A DNA stretch of 33,728 nt from UMGS1387 sp045539625 (GTDB lineage Bacteria > Bacillota > Clostridia > Oscillospirales > CAG-382), in NCBI GenBank assembly GCA_045539625.1, contig JAZQFS010000103.1, positions 1-33,728 on the forward strand, read 5' to 3'. The position numbers and the translations under genes were made by a program. The notes under the pieces are model-generated. The model was given only the letters and a program-made list of their open reading frames with translations, did not search any database and was not told the DNA's origin. Shown in pieces: positions 24,373 through 32,627 of this stretch (its first letter is position 1; each line of letters begins with the position of its first letter).

Positions 24373-24392
24373 GGGCGATGTAATCATCGCCC
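24373..24392. repeat. REP-like hairpin
   Basis: GGGCGATG-TAAT-CATCGCCC, an 8-bp perfect stem without a T-tract, in the 24310-24472 gap between convergent genes. GGGGCGAT-type hairpins of this look are, from memory, dispersed in related gut Clostridia. Confidence 0.4.
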
Positions 24393-24424
24393 TCTACAAA
24401 AAATGTTGATTATACACAAAAATA

Positions 24425-24459
24425 AAAGGTCTGTAACAATTGTTTTGCTACAGACCTTT
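24425..24459. terminator. Bidirectional terminator between convergent units
   Basis: An 11-bp stem AAAGGTCTGTA/TACAGACCTTT (24425-24435/24449-24459) with T-rich sequence on both sides. It serves the GH99-like gene and the minus-strand operon. Confidence 0.8.
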
Positions 24460-24472
24460 CTTATGTTATACT

Positions 24473-25267
24473 TCAATCAAAAAATGCTTTTACAATTCCC
24501 ATAAAATCCGCACCAATTGTGGGGTGATTTGGAAACTTTGCTTTTCGTTCGGCATTGTATTTTTCTGCAATTGCTTTAAGGTCGAAAGCTCCTTCATTTT
24601 GGCTCTTTTTAATGTAGCCATAAATTTCCTTAAAACATTCCTTGCATCCGTCAAGGTATTTTTTTACCTGTGCTTTGCCGAATGCCGTCTGACCGTCGGG
24701 AAAATAATCGTGGCTTGTTATCAGGTTTTCAACATCAAGAGCCTTTGCCCTATCAATGCTGTCAAGCCACTGCCCTACATTTCCGTACACGCCGTACCTC
24801 AGTATGCCGTAGCCCTGAAAGGCATCGGCGGTAAGAAGTGTGCTTGTTCTGCCGTCAAGTATTGCCGTACAGTCATGGCTGTGACCGCAAAATCGGTAAA
24901 GGGTGAGATTTTCGCTTATTTTCATACCGTCATCGGCACATATTACCCCGCAAATTCCCTGCTTTTCAAAGTATTCGCCGTCGCCTGCATATATCTTTGC
25001 TTTCGGATACGCTCCTGCAACGTACTTCAAAGCACCTGCGTGGTCATCGTGAAAATGGGATATTACTATGCGTTTTACTTCATACCCGTCATTTACAAAG
25101 TCCTTCAGCACAGGCAGGATATAATCCTCTGCATCTTCCTTTGTTGTTGCCGTGTCATACACCGTTATTTCTTTATTTTCCACAACGAAAAACACGCTTG
25201 TAAATACGCTTTCAAAGGGCACTTTAAGAAGGTAGATATTGGGAACAATTTCAACCGTATTATTCAA
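24473..25267 (-). CDS. Metallo-beta-lactamase-fold hydrolase
   Basis: 264 aa. The metal motif SHFHDDHAG (near 70-78) is followed by a further His in RFCGHSHDCTAI, an Asp in LLTADAFQG and a final His in ITSHDYFPDG, so the di-metal site is complete. The C-terminal helix region is 70 residues long. It is the last gene of the six-gene operon. TTG 25267 is the only reasonable start, with an 8-nt overlap on the preceding stop, implying coupling. In a catabolic operon such enzymes often open lactones or thioesters. That role is inference. Confidence 0.8.
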   Translation of the reverse strand: MNNTVEIVPNIYLLKVPFESVFTSVFFVVENKEITVYDTATTKEDAEDYILPVLKDFVNDGYEVKRIVISHFHDDHAGALKYVAGAYPKAKIYAGDGEYFEKQGICGVICADDGMKISENLTLYRFCGHSHDCTAILDGRTSTLLTADAFQGYGILRYGVYGNVGQWLDSIDRAKALDVENLITSHDYFPDGQTAFGKAQVKKYLDGCKECFKEIYGYIKKSQNEGAFDLKAIAEKYNAERKAKFPNHPTIGADFMGIVKAFFD

Positions 25268-26243
25268 CCGTCAGCACAACCTTACCCACGTTTTCACCTC
25301 TGTAAAGAATATCGTGAGCCTTTTCCGCCTCGGTAATGGGCAGCACCTTATAAATGGTAGGCTTTACAAGTCCTGCTTCAACCTTTGGCCACACATTCTG
25401 TACAAGCTCAGAAAGAATCTGTGCCTTAACCTCAGGTGTTCTTGAACGAAGTGTGCTTCCCACAATTCTAACATTTCTCACATAGATATTCTTAAGATCG
25501 ATTTCTGTTTTCTGACCTGCAAGCGCCGCAATCATAATCCATCTTGCTCCGTGCTTCAGGTAGTGGATACACTTGCCCATAACCTCACCGCCAAGGCAGT
25601 CAATGGCAACGTCAACGGGATGACCTTCGTCAAGCTGCTTTTTCAGCACCTCAACAATATCCTCGCTACTTGTATCAACAATAATATCGGCACCCAGATG
25701 CTTTATACTGTCGGCAATCTTGCGTGAAAGAACAGTTGTGATAACTCTTACGCCGAAAGCCTTTGCCATAGGAATAATAACACTTGCAAGACCGCTTGCA
25801 CCTGCGTTCATAAGAAGTGTATCACCCTCTTTGATTTTACCCTCAATAAACAGGTTAAGGTAGCCTGTTGCAAATGCTTCGGGAATGGCAGCCGCTTCAA
25901 TTACAGAGCAGTTTTTGGGTATGGGCATAAGCATATCGTACTTTACATTTGCGTACTGAGCATAGCCGCCTCCGCCGAGAAGTGCACAAACCTTATCCCC
26001 CACCTTAAAGGAGGACTTCTTTGCCGCCTCTTCGCCAACTTCCGTAATTGTGCCTGCTATTTCAAGTCCCATCCATTCGGGACAGCCTGCAGGAGGCGGA
26101 TAATCGCCCTCTCTTTGCATAAGGTCGGCTCTGTTAAGTGCCGCCGCTTCTATTTTTACCATACAGTCCTCACTGCCGCAAACGGGATTCGGAACATCGC
26201 TCCAACTGAGACTTCTGTCATCGTTTACAAGTATAGCTTTCAT
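25260..26243 (-). CDS. Quinone oxidoreductase-like medium-chain dehydrogenase (PIG3 type)
   Basis: 327 aa. The N-terminal catalytic fold begins MKAILVNDDRSLSWSDVPNP, then NRADLMQREGDYPPPAGCPEWMGLEIAGTI, a strong quinone-reductase/PIG3 signature. The nucleotide-binding motif is NAGASGLASVII (near 142-153), and a variable SRK follows strand 2, suggesting NADPH. Catalytic zinc ligands are absent, as usual for this branch. AAGGAG precedes ATG, and the gap to the upstream gene is 21 nt. It probably reduces an enone or quinone-like intermediate of the pathway, such as a product of a dehydration step. Confidence 0.88.
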   Translation of the reverse strand: MKAILVNDDRSLSWSDVPNPVCGSEDCMVKIEAAALNRADLMQREGDYPPPAGCPEWMGLEIAGTITEVGEEAAKKSSFKVGDKVCALLGGGGYAQYANVKYDMLMPIPKNCSVIEAAAIPEAFATGYLNLFIEGKIKEGDTLLMNAGASGLASVIIPMAKAFGVRVITTVLSRKIADSIKHLGADIIVDTSSEDIVEVLKKQLDEGHPVDVAIDCLGGEVMGKCIHYLKHGARWIMIAALAGQKTEIDLKNIYVRNVRIVGSTLRSRTPEVKAQILSELVQNVWPKVEAGLVKPTIYKVLPITEAEKAHDILYRGENVGKVVLTVE

Positions 26244-26264
26244 TGTTCAGTACTCCTTTTCAAT

Positions 26265-27050
26265 TCAGTTAAACGCACCAAACCCCATCAAATCTCTTAT
26301 CTGTCTTGACGAGCTGATAAGTGGCTGGAATGTAGCACCGTAAGGCTTATATTTAGGCACGCTCAGATACATACAGCTTCCCAGAAATACGCCTATCTGT
26401 CTTACAAGCGTGCACTTTGAGCCGCCCGCAAGATAAAGAAAAGGCTTGTCAAGGGTATGCTTTAAGGTGTTTATTGCAGAAAGGCTTACCATCTGCTGTT
26501 CATCGTTGTCCGAGATATTAACAATCTTTATAATATCCGCACCTCTTGATTGATGTGCAAGAGCATATTCCACAACTGTTTTTTCATCAATAAACTCGTG
26601 GGTATGGCTGGACATAAGTACCTCACAGCCCATAGCGTGGATTTTTTCAATAAGCTCCTTCTGCTTTGCCACAGCTTCCTCATTGTAGGTAAGCTCTTTC
26701 TTTTCGGGGCAGTACAAATCGCCCATAACATCAAGCAGCGTTGCACCGCATCTTCCGCACAAAAGAAGATATTCCACACGCTCATCGTCCGTAAGGTCTG
26801 CGTTTTCCCAGCCTCTGTAGCATGCCGTTACATATATGGGAAGCCCTTTACATTCGGCAAAAATCCTCTTAAGGTCGGTTTCGTTTCTGTACTTTTTCTC
26901 AAGCACCTCCATAAGCAGGCAAAAGCCTTCAGCTCCCTGTGCAAGAGAATTTGCAATGTCCGCAATGAATTCTTCGGGAGTTTTTTCTCCGAAAATTGCA
27001 CATACAAGAGGTTTTGAGTGATTCAAAAATGTAGGTTTTTTTGTTACCAT
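26265..27050 (-). CDS. Type I 3-dehydroquinate dehydratase-like TIM-barrel protein
   Basis: 261 aa, similar in length and order of motifs to AroD: an acidic MEVLEKKYRNE where the family has its first Glu, TACYRGWENAD, LLDVMGD, the catalytic-His region MSSHTHEF (146-153) and the Schiff-base Lys candidate K175 in ADIIKIVNIS. It ends with GSKCTLVRQIGVFLGS and GATFQPLI in place of APGQ-type sequence. So the Lys-His pair is kept while residues that bind the quinate carboxylate differ. I infer a dehydratase or aldolase on a related cyclic or keto-acid substrate rather than housekeeping shikimate synthesis. Located between SDR and quinone reductase genes. Confidence 0.65.
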   Translation of the reverse strand: MVTKKPTFLNHSKPLVCAIFGEKTPEEFIADIANSLAQGAEGFCLLMEVLEKKYRNETDLKRIFAECKGLPIYVTACYRGWENADLTDDERVEYLLLCGRCGATLLDVMGDLYCPEKKELTYNEEAVAKQKELIEKIHAMGCEVLMSSHTHEFIDEKTVVEYALAHQSRGADIIKIVNISDNDEQQMVSLSAINTLKHTLDKPFLYLAGGSKCTLVRQIGVFLGSCMYLSVPKYKPYGATFQPLISSSRQIRDLMGFGAFN

Positions 27051-27062
27051 GTCAACATCTCC

Positions 27063-27818
27063 TTACTTCTTGTTTTTCATGATGTTTCTTCCGCCGTCTG
27101 AAAGTATGTTGATACCCGTCATAAACGATGCCTTGTCCGAAGCAAGATACATCATAAGGTCAACCATTTCCTGAGGCTCGGCAGCTCTGCCCATAAGGGT
27201 TTTCATATTCGCCATAGCTTCTCTTGTGAGAACAGGTCCCGGTGCTACACACACGCATCTTACATTATACGGTGCACCTGCGAGAGCTACAGACTTTGTA
27301 AGTCCGTTCATTGCCGCACTTTTGGAAGTGGAATACGCAACATTGGCACCGTCGCCTTCCTCGCCCGTAATTGAGCCGATGTTTATGATTACGCCGCTTT
27401 TCTGCTTTGCCATCTGTGCCATTACCGAGTGGCAGAAGTAAAACTGCCCTTTAAGGTTTACATCAAGTCCCCAGTCATAAATCTCAATGGGAACTTCATG
27501 AAAGGTGGTAACCGTCTGCTTGAGCACTCTTAATTCCGCACCGCCTGCAAGGTTCACAAGAACATCTATACTGCCGTACACTTCAACCGCCTTGTCTCTT
27601 GCCGCCGTTACGCTTTCATAGCTTCTTACGTCACACTTTACGCCAACGGCTCTTCCGGGATATTCCTTGTTGATTTCGTCCACCTTTTCCTTGAGTGCTT
27701 CTTCGTTAATGTCTGCCATAACTGCGTTTCCGCCTTCTTTGACAAAGCACTGACAAAAGAGAAGTGCCATTCCCGATGCCGCACCTGTTACAAGTGCCGT
27801 CTTGTTCTGAAATTCCAT
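27063..27818 (-). CDS. Short-chain dehydrogenase/reductase
   Basis: 251 aa, classical SDR. The cofactor loop is TGAASGM (near 11-17), and an Asp after strand 2 (MADINEE) favours NAD(H). NLAGG and the catalytic set Ser in NIGSITGE, Tyr and Lys in YSTSK are present. The C-terminus GINILSDGGRNIM is typical. Nothing is missing, so it should be an active alcohol/ketone oxidoreductase on a small metabolite. AAGGAGG precedes the ATG, with 12-nt gaps to both neighbours, and it belongs to the operon behind the AraC-controlled promoter. Confidence 0.92.
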   Translation of the reverse strand: MEFQNKTALVTGAASGMALLFCQCFVKEGGNAVMADINEEALKEKVDEINKEYPGRAVGVKCDVRSYESVTAARDKAVEVYGSIDVLVNLAGGAELRVLKQTVTTFHEVPIEIYDWGLDVNLKGQFYFCHSVMAQMAKQKSGVIINIGSITGEEGDGANVAYSTSKSAAMNGLTKSVALAGAPYNVRCVCVAPGPVLTREAMANMKTLMGRAAEPQEMVDLMMYLASDKASFMTGINILSDGGRNIMKNKK

Positions 27819-27830
27819 AATATTTCCTCC

Positions 27831-28871
27831 TTAATCTATCACTCCGCAGCAGCGAAGTACTGTTCTGAATACCGTCAGTTCATAATCGTAGCTGTTGGGG
27901 TTTTCCATATCACCCGCAATGATAAGTGCAAATTCACGCATCATTTCATCGTATCTCGGGAACTGCACCGGCTCCATATCAATATGACTGTCACACCATG
28001 CACCCTTCTGCGACTTTTCCACATCATAGTCGGTGTAGATTGCACGTACTTCCTCTCGTTGCTCACCGAAAATCTTCTCGGGTATGAGTTCTTCAAGAGG
28101 ATTTATAAGCATGGTTGCCTTTGTTCCGCACACAACAAGCTGACGTCTTGCAAAGCCGTTAAGCTCTGCACCGCAGCTCTTTACAAAGCTTACGCCGTTA
28201 TCGTATTCCAACACCGCAAAGCCCAAGTCCTCGCAGTCAACACCGTTCTGCATTGTGGGACGATTGAAGGGTGTAACCTTCTTGGGTTCTCCCATAAAGC
28301 GCACCACCAAATCAATGTCGTGACAGCCGAGAAAATACATCATACCGCCTTTGAATTGCTTTAACCATTTGTGCTTGCTTGCTTCATGTCTTACGCTCAT
28401 ATGAGCCTCAACGCTGTAAACATCGCCGAACTTGCCTTGCTTTACCATCTCAAGTGTCTTTTTAACCATTGGGTTATATCTGTACATATATCCCATATGG
28501 AAGCAGAGATTTTTGCTTCTGAGGGTTTCCACAAGCTTTGAAAAGCTGTCATAATCTGCCGTTCCGGGCTTATCAAGGTGGATTGCAACACCTTTGTCTG
28601 CAAACATCTGAGCATACTTTGTTGCGGTATATTCGGCACTCTCGATTACTGCGCCGTCAAGGTCTTCAATGCTGAGTGCCTGTTCCAATGTAAGTATAGG
28701 GAATTTTTCATACTCTGCTCGTTCATAGCAGATTTCAAGTCTTTGTCTTTCTTCATCATCGGGAATACAAAGTCCCACAACCTCAAACACGTCCGTATTT
28801 CTCACAAGACTGCGGAAGGTGGGAAGTGCGTGGTCGTGGAGTACGCCGACTTGGATTACTTTTATTCTCAT
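27831..28871 (-). CDS. Gfo/Idh/MocA-family oxidoreductase
   Basis: 346 aa from ATG 28871, with AGGAG upstream. A longer frame to 28958 lies inside the previous gene. The Rossmann start is IKVIQVGVLHDH, an unusual form of GxGxxG. The family's EKP motif appears as LDKPG (99-103), followed by HMGYMYRYNPMVKK, KQFKGGMMYFLGCHDIDLV with the conserved Asp-His region. Such enzymes oxidise a hydroxyl on sugars, cyclitols or sugar acids using NAD(P). Paired with the AroD-like gene this recalls inositol- or quinate-type routes, but the actual substrate is not readable. Confidence 0.85.
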   Translation of the reverse strand: MRIKVIQVGVLHDHALPTFRSLVRNTDVFEVVGLCIPDDEERQRLEICYERAEYEKFPILTLEQALSIEDLDGAVIESAEYTATKYAQMFADKGVAIHLDKPGTADYDSFSKLVETLRSKNLCFHMGYMYRYNPMVKKTLEMVKQGKFGDVYSVEAHMSVRHEASKHKWLKQFKGGMMYFLGCHDIDLVVRFMGEPKKVTPFNRPTMQNGVDCEDLGFAVLEYDNGVSFVKSCGAELNGFARRQLVVCGTKATMLINPLEELIPEKIFGEQREEVRAIYTDYDVEKSQKGAWCDSHIDMEPVQFPRYDEMMREFALIIAGDMENPNSYDYELTVFRTVLRCCGVID

Positions 28872-28881
28872 AGTGCTTCTC

Positions 28882-29901
28882 CTATATCTTCGACCAGTCA
28901 AACTGCACCACAGGGAAAGACTTTTCCGTAGCAAGCCTTGAATAAACCTCGGGTGCATCGTAGGGCGAATGAATTTCCGATATCATCTGCTTTAAATTTA
29001 TTCTTCCAAGGCTTATAAGCTTAAGAAGCGTCAAAGCATCGTCGTGGTCGGTGTAGTTGCCGTGTGTTGACTCTTTTTTCTGTCTTGCCTGAGTGTGTGC
29101 TCCGATAAGAGATACTCCGGGACCGTGAACTTTTCTGTAGTAATCAATCGTAAAGTTAGAGTCTCTTGTACAGCCGAGAAGTGCAACACGTCCAAAGCGC
29201 GCCATACAGTCAAGCACCATATCAAGTGCCTTGCCGTTGCCTGTTACTTCTATTGCAACATTCAATCCGCCGCCCGTCAGCGATTTCACCTTTTCTGCAA
29301 AGCCTTCTTCAAAGGGATCAAGTGCGTAGTCTGCACCGAGGGTGAGAGCCTGCTCTCTTTTTTCCTTGACAGGATCAACTGCTATAACAGGAGCCGCTCC
29401 CGCCGCCTTAAGAAGCTGTACCGCAATAAGTCCCAAAACGCCAAGTCCCATTACCGCCGCACTTTCACCGATTTCAAGATAACACTTTCTTATCGCCGCA
29501 AGAGGAAATGTTGCTATATGCACCATTGATGCTTCGGAAAAGCTAATGCTGTCGTCCTCAATTTTATGTACATTCATCTGATTGAGGCAAATGTATCTTA
29601 CGTGTCTTGTCCACGAGCCTGCAACTCTGTCACCCACCTTCAGGTCTTTGACATTCTCGCCCACAGCCTCAATTACGCCTGCGGCACTGTAGCCGCTTGT
29701 GTTGGGAAAAATCGATTTTTCGGCAGGTCCTGTGAAAATAGACACATTAAGGTCACCCAAAAGATTTGCTCTTTCCGTGCCGCTGCTTATGGTTGTGCTT
29801 TCAATTCTTAACAGCACCTCATCTGCACCCGGTACGGGAATTTCATTGTCAAATACCTCAGCCTTGCCAACGTCGGTAAATACTATACTCGGATTTTTCA
29901 T
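28882..29901 (-). CDS. Medium-chain (zinc-type) alcohol dehydrogenase-like protein, first gene of operon
   Basis: 339 aa from ATG 29901 (AGGGGGT upstream; longer frame to 29949 would start on top of the -35 box). TTISSGTERANLLGD replaces the common catalytic-Cys segment, as in BchC-like and related non-zinc members. Rossmann motif VMGLGVLGLIAVQLLKA (about 147-163) and an Asp (VIAVDPVKEK) after strand 2 favour NAD(H). It ends in SFPVVQFDWSKI. Together with the next gene it is likely to shuttle a hydroxyl/keto pair on the pathway substrate. It starts 25-30 nt after the expected transcription start. Confidence 0.85.
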   Translation of the reverse strand: MKNPSIVFTDVGKAEVFDNEIPVPGADEVLLRIESTTISSGTERANLLGDLNVSIFTGPAEKSIFPNTSGYSAAGVIEAVGENVKDLKVGDRVAGSWTRHVRYICLNQMNVHKIEDDSISFSEASMVHIATFPLAAIRKCYLEIGESAAVMGLGVLGLIAVQLLKAAGAAPVIAVDPVKEKREQALTLGADYALDPFEEGFAEKVKSLTGGGLNVAIEVTGNGKALDMVLDCMARFGRVALLGCTRDSNFTIDYYRKVHGPGVSLIGAHTQARQKKESTHGNYTDHDDALTLLKLISLGRINLKQMISEIHSPYDAPEVYSRLATEKSFPVVQFDWSKI

Positions 29902-29920
29902 AAGCACATACCCCCTAAGT

Positions 29921-29949
29921 TTTATATGGGTATAATACCATATTGACAA
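29921..29949 (-). promoter_or_regulatory. Promoter of the six-gene catabolic operon
   Basis: Minus strand TTGTCA (29944-29949), 17 nt, TATAAA (29921-29926). Its -35 box occupies nearly the same bases as the -35 box of the divergent AraC gene, so the two promoters exclude or influence each other. Confidence 0.7.
29924..29943. promoter_or_regulatory. Inverted-repeat operator between the divergent promoters
   Basis: ATATGG-N8-CCATAT (29924-29929/29938-29943) contains a second dyad GGTATAATACC (29929-29939). It fills the spacer of the operon promoter. AraC-type regulators usually prefer direct repeats, so another regulator is also possible. Confidence 0.5.
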
Positions 29950-29971
29950 GTATTTTTCAATGTGATATACT
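29943..29971 (+). promoter_or_regulatory. Promoter of the AraC-family regulator
   Basis: TTGACA (29943-29948), 17 nt, TATACT (29966-29971), one mismatch from consensus. It faces away from the operon promoter. Confidence 0.75.
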
Positions 29972-30024
29972 ACACAAAAAGAGGTAATTTTATCTAAATT
30001 TCAAAATCGAAAGTGTGATATACC

Positions 30025-30789
30025 GTGACAAACGCATTATTTTACAGTAATTTTCGCTTTAATGAGTACTCTCATCCGCAAACAGTTCATATCGACAATT
30101 CACTTGGCATAAGCTGTCATTTTATCGGGCTTATGAAAAAGGGAAGCGCTGAAATCAAATGCGACAAGTATTCATTAAAGCTGAAAAAAGGTGATTTATT
30201 CTACATTCCCAAAGGTCTTTCGTACCATTCATACTGGTATTCCGACGGAGACAGCGTGGATTTTTATTCCTACGGCTTTCAGAACATACCCGTCCCGCAC
30301 AATCAGCGGTACAAGCTTCAGCTTTTGACTCAGACACAAAGCATAAAAGAAAAGCTTGCTCTTTTGGCAGAAAACAGAACCTCAGGCTGTCGTGCAATAG
30401 GCTTGTTTTATCTGCTTTTATCCGAGCTTCTTGAAAATATGCAGACAGAGAATCCCGACTACAGGCAGGAAATCGTTGACAAGGCAAGATGCTTTATGCT
30501 GAGCCACGATGTATTTACAATATCGGATGTTGCAAGATACTGTTCTGTCAGCGAATCGGGCTTTTATTCAATATACAAAGAGGTGACGGGCACAACGCCT
30601 CAGGAGGTAAAAAACTCCATCAGAATACAAAAGTGTCACGATCTTCTCGCCGTTGACGGGCTTTCCGTTGAGCAGGTCAGCGAAAGAATGGGCTTCAGCT
30701 CAAGCTCTTATTTCAGAAAGGTATTTAAAAAGTACGCAGGTGTAAGTCCTTCGGATATAAGAAAGAGCACAAGGTTTTCTGCACCGTAA
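30025..30789 (+). CDS. AraC-family transcriptional regulator
   Basis: 254 aa starting at GTG 30025 (weak ribosome site; no ATG before the conserved part). The N-terminal 100 residues form a cupin-like sensing domain (HFIGLMKKGSAEIKCDKYSLKLKKGDLFYIPKG). The last 90 residues hold the double HTH: FTISDVARYCSVSESGFYSIYKEVTGTTPQEV and LSVEQVSERMGFSSSSYFRKVFKKYAGVSPSDIRK. It stands divergent to the six-gene operon and most likely activates it when a sugar-like inducer is bound. Control of the two glycan genes upstream is possible too. Their promoters do not obviously share the 29924 operator. Confidence 0.9.
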   Translation: MTNALFYSNFRFNEYSHPQTVHIDNSLGISCHFIGLMKKGSAEIKCDKYSLKLKKGDLFYIPKGLSYHSYWYSDGDSVDFYSYGFQNIPVPHNQRYKLQLLTQTQSIKEKLALLAENRTSGCRAIGLFYLLLSELLENMQTENPDYRQEIVDKARCFMLSHDVFTISDVARYCSVSESGFYSIYKEVTGTTPQEVKNSIRIQKCHDLLAVDGLSVEQVSERMGFSSSSYFRKVFKKYAGVSPSDIRKSTRFSAP

Positions 30790-30795
30790 AATAAA

Positions 30796-31075
30796 AGCTT
30801 CCCTTCACGGGAAGCTCAGTCTTTTGAAAAAGTATGTTTTATCTCACGTTTTAGGAAAACCCCCGGCGAGGGTTTTCCTCTTTTTCGTCCTTTTAGGACG
30901 AAAAATTCACCTTTCCTGCGCTTTATGAAGCACAAGGAATTTCGACCTCTGCGGAGGTCGACCAAAGGCTTCTCGCCTTTGGAAACTCGGTCGCTTTCTT
31001 ATAAGAAAGCTCCGCAAAGAATTTTATAACAGGTTTTGCGACAATCTCGGCTTCCCTTCACAGGGAAGCTTTTTT
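30796..31075. repeat. Array of eight hairpins bounded by a duplicated hairpin
   Basis: In order: AGCTTCCC/GGGAAGCT (30796-30816), AGGAAAACCC/GGGTTTTCCT (30853-30879), TTTTTCGTCCT/AGGACGAAAAA (30881-30905), an imperfect TTCCT.GCTT/AAGC.AGGAA (30913-30939), TCGACCTC/GAGGTCGA (30942-30961), CCAAAGGC/GCCTTTGG (30962-30982), palindrome GCTTTCTTATAAGAAAGC (30993-31010) and GCTTCCC/GGGAAGC plus T6 (31050-31075). The first and last are nearly the same sequence. Only the last keeps a terminator T-run. The array fills the convergent gap between araC-type and MATE genes and has no coding frame. Confidence 0.75.
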
Positions 31076-32429
31076 ATGCCAGCGCGCCGTTTTTGCACTC
31101 TTTTCTGAATATGTACACAAAATAGATTATTTCAAATGCTGCCGTAATCGTCCACGAAGCGGCATACAGAAGATACAACGATTCAACTGTGCCGAAGTAA
31201 CTGAACACCGTATAAATCCATATAAGCCTGAACACACACGAGCCTGCAATAACGGCATACATGGGAACAACACTTCTGCCAAGACCTCTGCAGGCAGCTA
31301 TTGTTCCGTCCATAAAGGCAGAAATCCAGTATGTAAGTCCCATAACCGCAAGCTTCTTCATTCCTGCCGCAATAACCTCAGGCTCTTTTACAAACAACGA
31401 CAAGAACTGTTCTCCTGCAAGATAAAGTCCCACACCCAGAACCAACCCTGCCGCAAGTGAATAAACAAGTCCTATATAAACACTCTTTATTACTCTTTTC
31501 TTGTTTCCCGCACCGTAGTTTTGCCCCACAAAGCTGGAAATTGCCGTGTAAACCGCCGCCATAACGTCATACACAATGCCGTCGGCGTTACCCGCTGCCG
31601 CATTTCCCGACACCATAACCGCATCAAAGGTATTTACACCTATCTGCACAAATATATTTGCAAAGTAGAACACAGCATTCTGCAGTCCCGACGGCAAGCA
31701 AATGGCAATAAGTGCTTTTACCTTATCCTTATACGCTTTAAGCTTTGACACACTCAGCTTTATTTCTTCGTCACGGCTTTTTACAAGCTCTGCAACAATA
31801 AGAAACGCCGATGTATATTGGGAAATTATTGTGGCAAGAGCCACACCCTCAGTGCTCATACCCATTACAACAACAAAGAACAGGTTAAGTGCTACATTAA
31901 GCACACCTGAAAAGAACAGATAAAACAGCGGCTTTTTAGTCTCGCCAACAGCATTGAGAACAGCGTTGCCGAAATTGAAAATGCTCAGAGCAGGCATACC
32001 CAGCATATATATCTTAAGATATACTACCGCCCCGTCAAGCAGTTCAGCTTTGGTATTCATCGCCACAAGTATGGGCTTTGCAAAGAAAAATCCGAACACC
32101 GCAAGAAACACGCCGAGAATCAAGCTAAGTACAAAAGCCGTGTGCACCGTTTCGCTTACATCTTTTGAGTTTTTCGCACCTCTCGCACGTGCCGTAAGTA
32201 CATTTATACCCCCTGCCTCGCCTATCAAAAAGCCTACAAACAGGTTTACAAGCATAGACGTTGAGCCAACAGAACCAAGTGCCATTGAGCTTGAAAAACG
32301 TCCCACAACCGCAAGGTCTGCCATATTAAACAAAACCTGCAAAAGGTTGCAGAACATAAGAGGCAAGCTGAATACTATCATCTGCTTCCAAAGATTACCG
32401 CTTGTCATATCGGAATTTATTTTACGCAT
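31074..32429 (-). CDS. MATE-family multidrug efflux transporter (second copy)
   Basis: 451 aa, about twelve membrane segments. Opening SGNLWKQMIVFSLPLMFCNLLQVLFNMADLAVVGRF is typical of the DinF/NorM-like branch in Clostridia. The middle has SFVGQNYGAGNKKRV, the standard start of the second half. Compared with the 17782-19158 copy it is clearly a different subfamily, not a recent duplicate. ATG 32429 has moderate Shine-Dalgarno support; M8 is a possible alternative. The stop codon overlaps the T-run of the last hairpin in the array next to it. The exported substrate is unknown. Confidence 0.9.
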   Translation of the reverse strand: MRKINSDMTSGNLWKQMIVFSLPLMFCNLLQVLFNMADLAVVGRFSSSMALGSVGSTSMLVNLFVGFLIGEAGGINVLTARARGAKNSKDVSETVHTAFVLSLILGVFLAVFGFFFAKPILVAMNTKAELLDGAVVYLKIYMLGMPALSIFNFGNAVLNAVGETKKPLFYLFFSGVLNVALNLFFVVVMGMSTEGVALATIISQYTSAFLIVAELVKSRDEEIKLSVSKLKAYKDKVKALIAICLPSGLQNAVFYFANIFVQIGVNTFDAVMVSGNAAAGNADGIVYDVMAAVYTAISSFVGQNYGAGNKKRVIKSVYIGLVYSLAAGLVLGVGLYLAGEQFLSLFVKEPEVIAAGMKKLAVMGLTYWISAFMDGTIAACRGLGRSVVPMYAVIAGSCVFRLIWIYTVFSYFGTVESLYLLYAASWTITAAFEIIYFVYIFRKECKNGALA

Positions 32430-32464
32430 TTATAAGTCTTCTTTCCGAACATTGTTACACCTAA

Positions 32465-32493
32465 ATTATAATCATCATCTACCTTGTTTTCAA
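32465..32493 (-). promoter_or_regulatory. Promoter of the second MATE gene
   Basis: Minus strand TTGAAA (32488-32493), 17 nt, TATAAT (32465-32470). The leader to ATG 32429 is about 30 nt. Confidence 0.75.
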
Positions 32494-32578
32494 TGGTTTT
32501 TAGTAACTTATGTTCTATTTTAATACAAAATATTTTGAAACAGCCTTGTTCTCGGTACGTTATTAACGCTTTCCAAAC

Positions 32579-32612
32579 AAAAAAAACAACCTGCACCGCA
32601 AGGCACAGGTTG
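32579..32612 (-). terminator. Terminator of the phosphoribosyltransferase gene
   Basis: CAACCTG/CAGGTTG (32587-32593/32606-32612), followed on the minus strand by eight T (complement of the A-run 32579-32586). Confidence 0.85.
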
Positions 32613-32627
32613 AAAACAACATTTACA

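Noticed and set aside
24440..25336. 298-codon plus-strand frame
   Set aside because: Antisense to the metallo-beta-lactamase-fold gene, whose metal motif is complete. No ribosome site.
17782..32429. The two MATE genes as a recent duplication bounding a composite element
   Set aside because: The proteins are of different subfamilies with low apparent similarity, and no flanking repeats or recombinase support a composite element.
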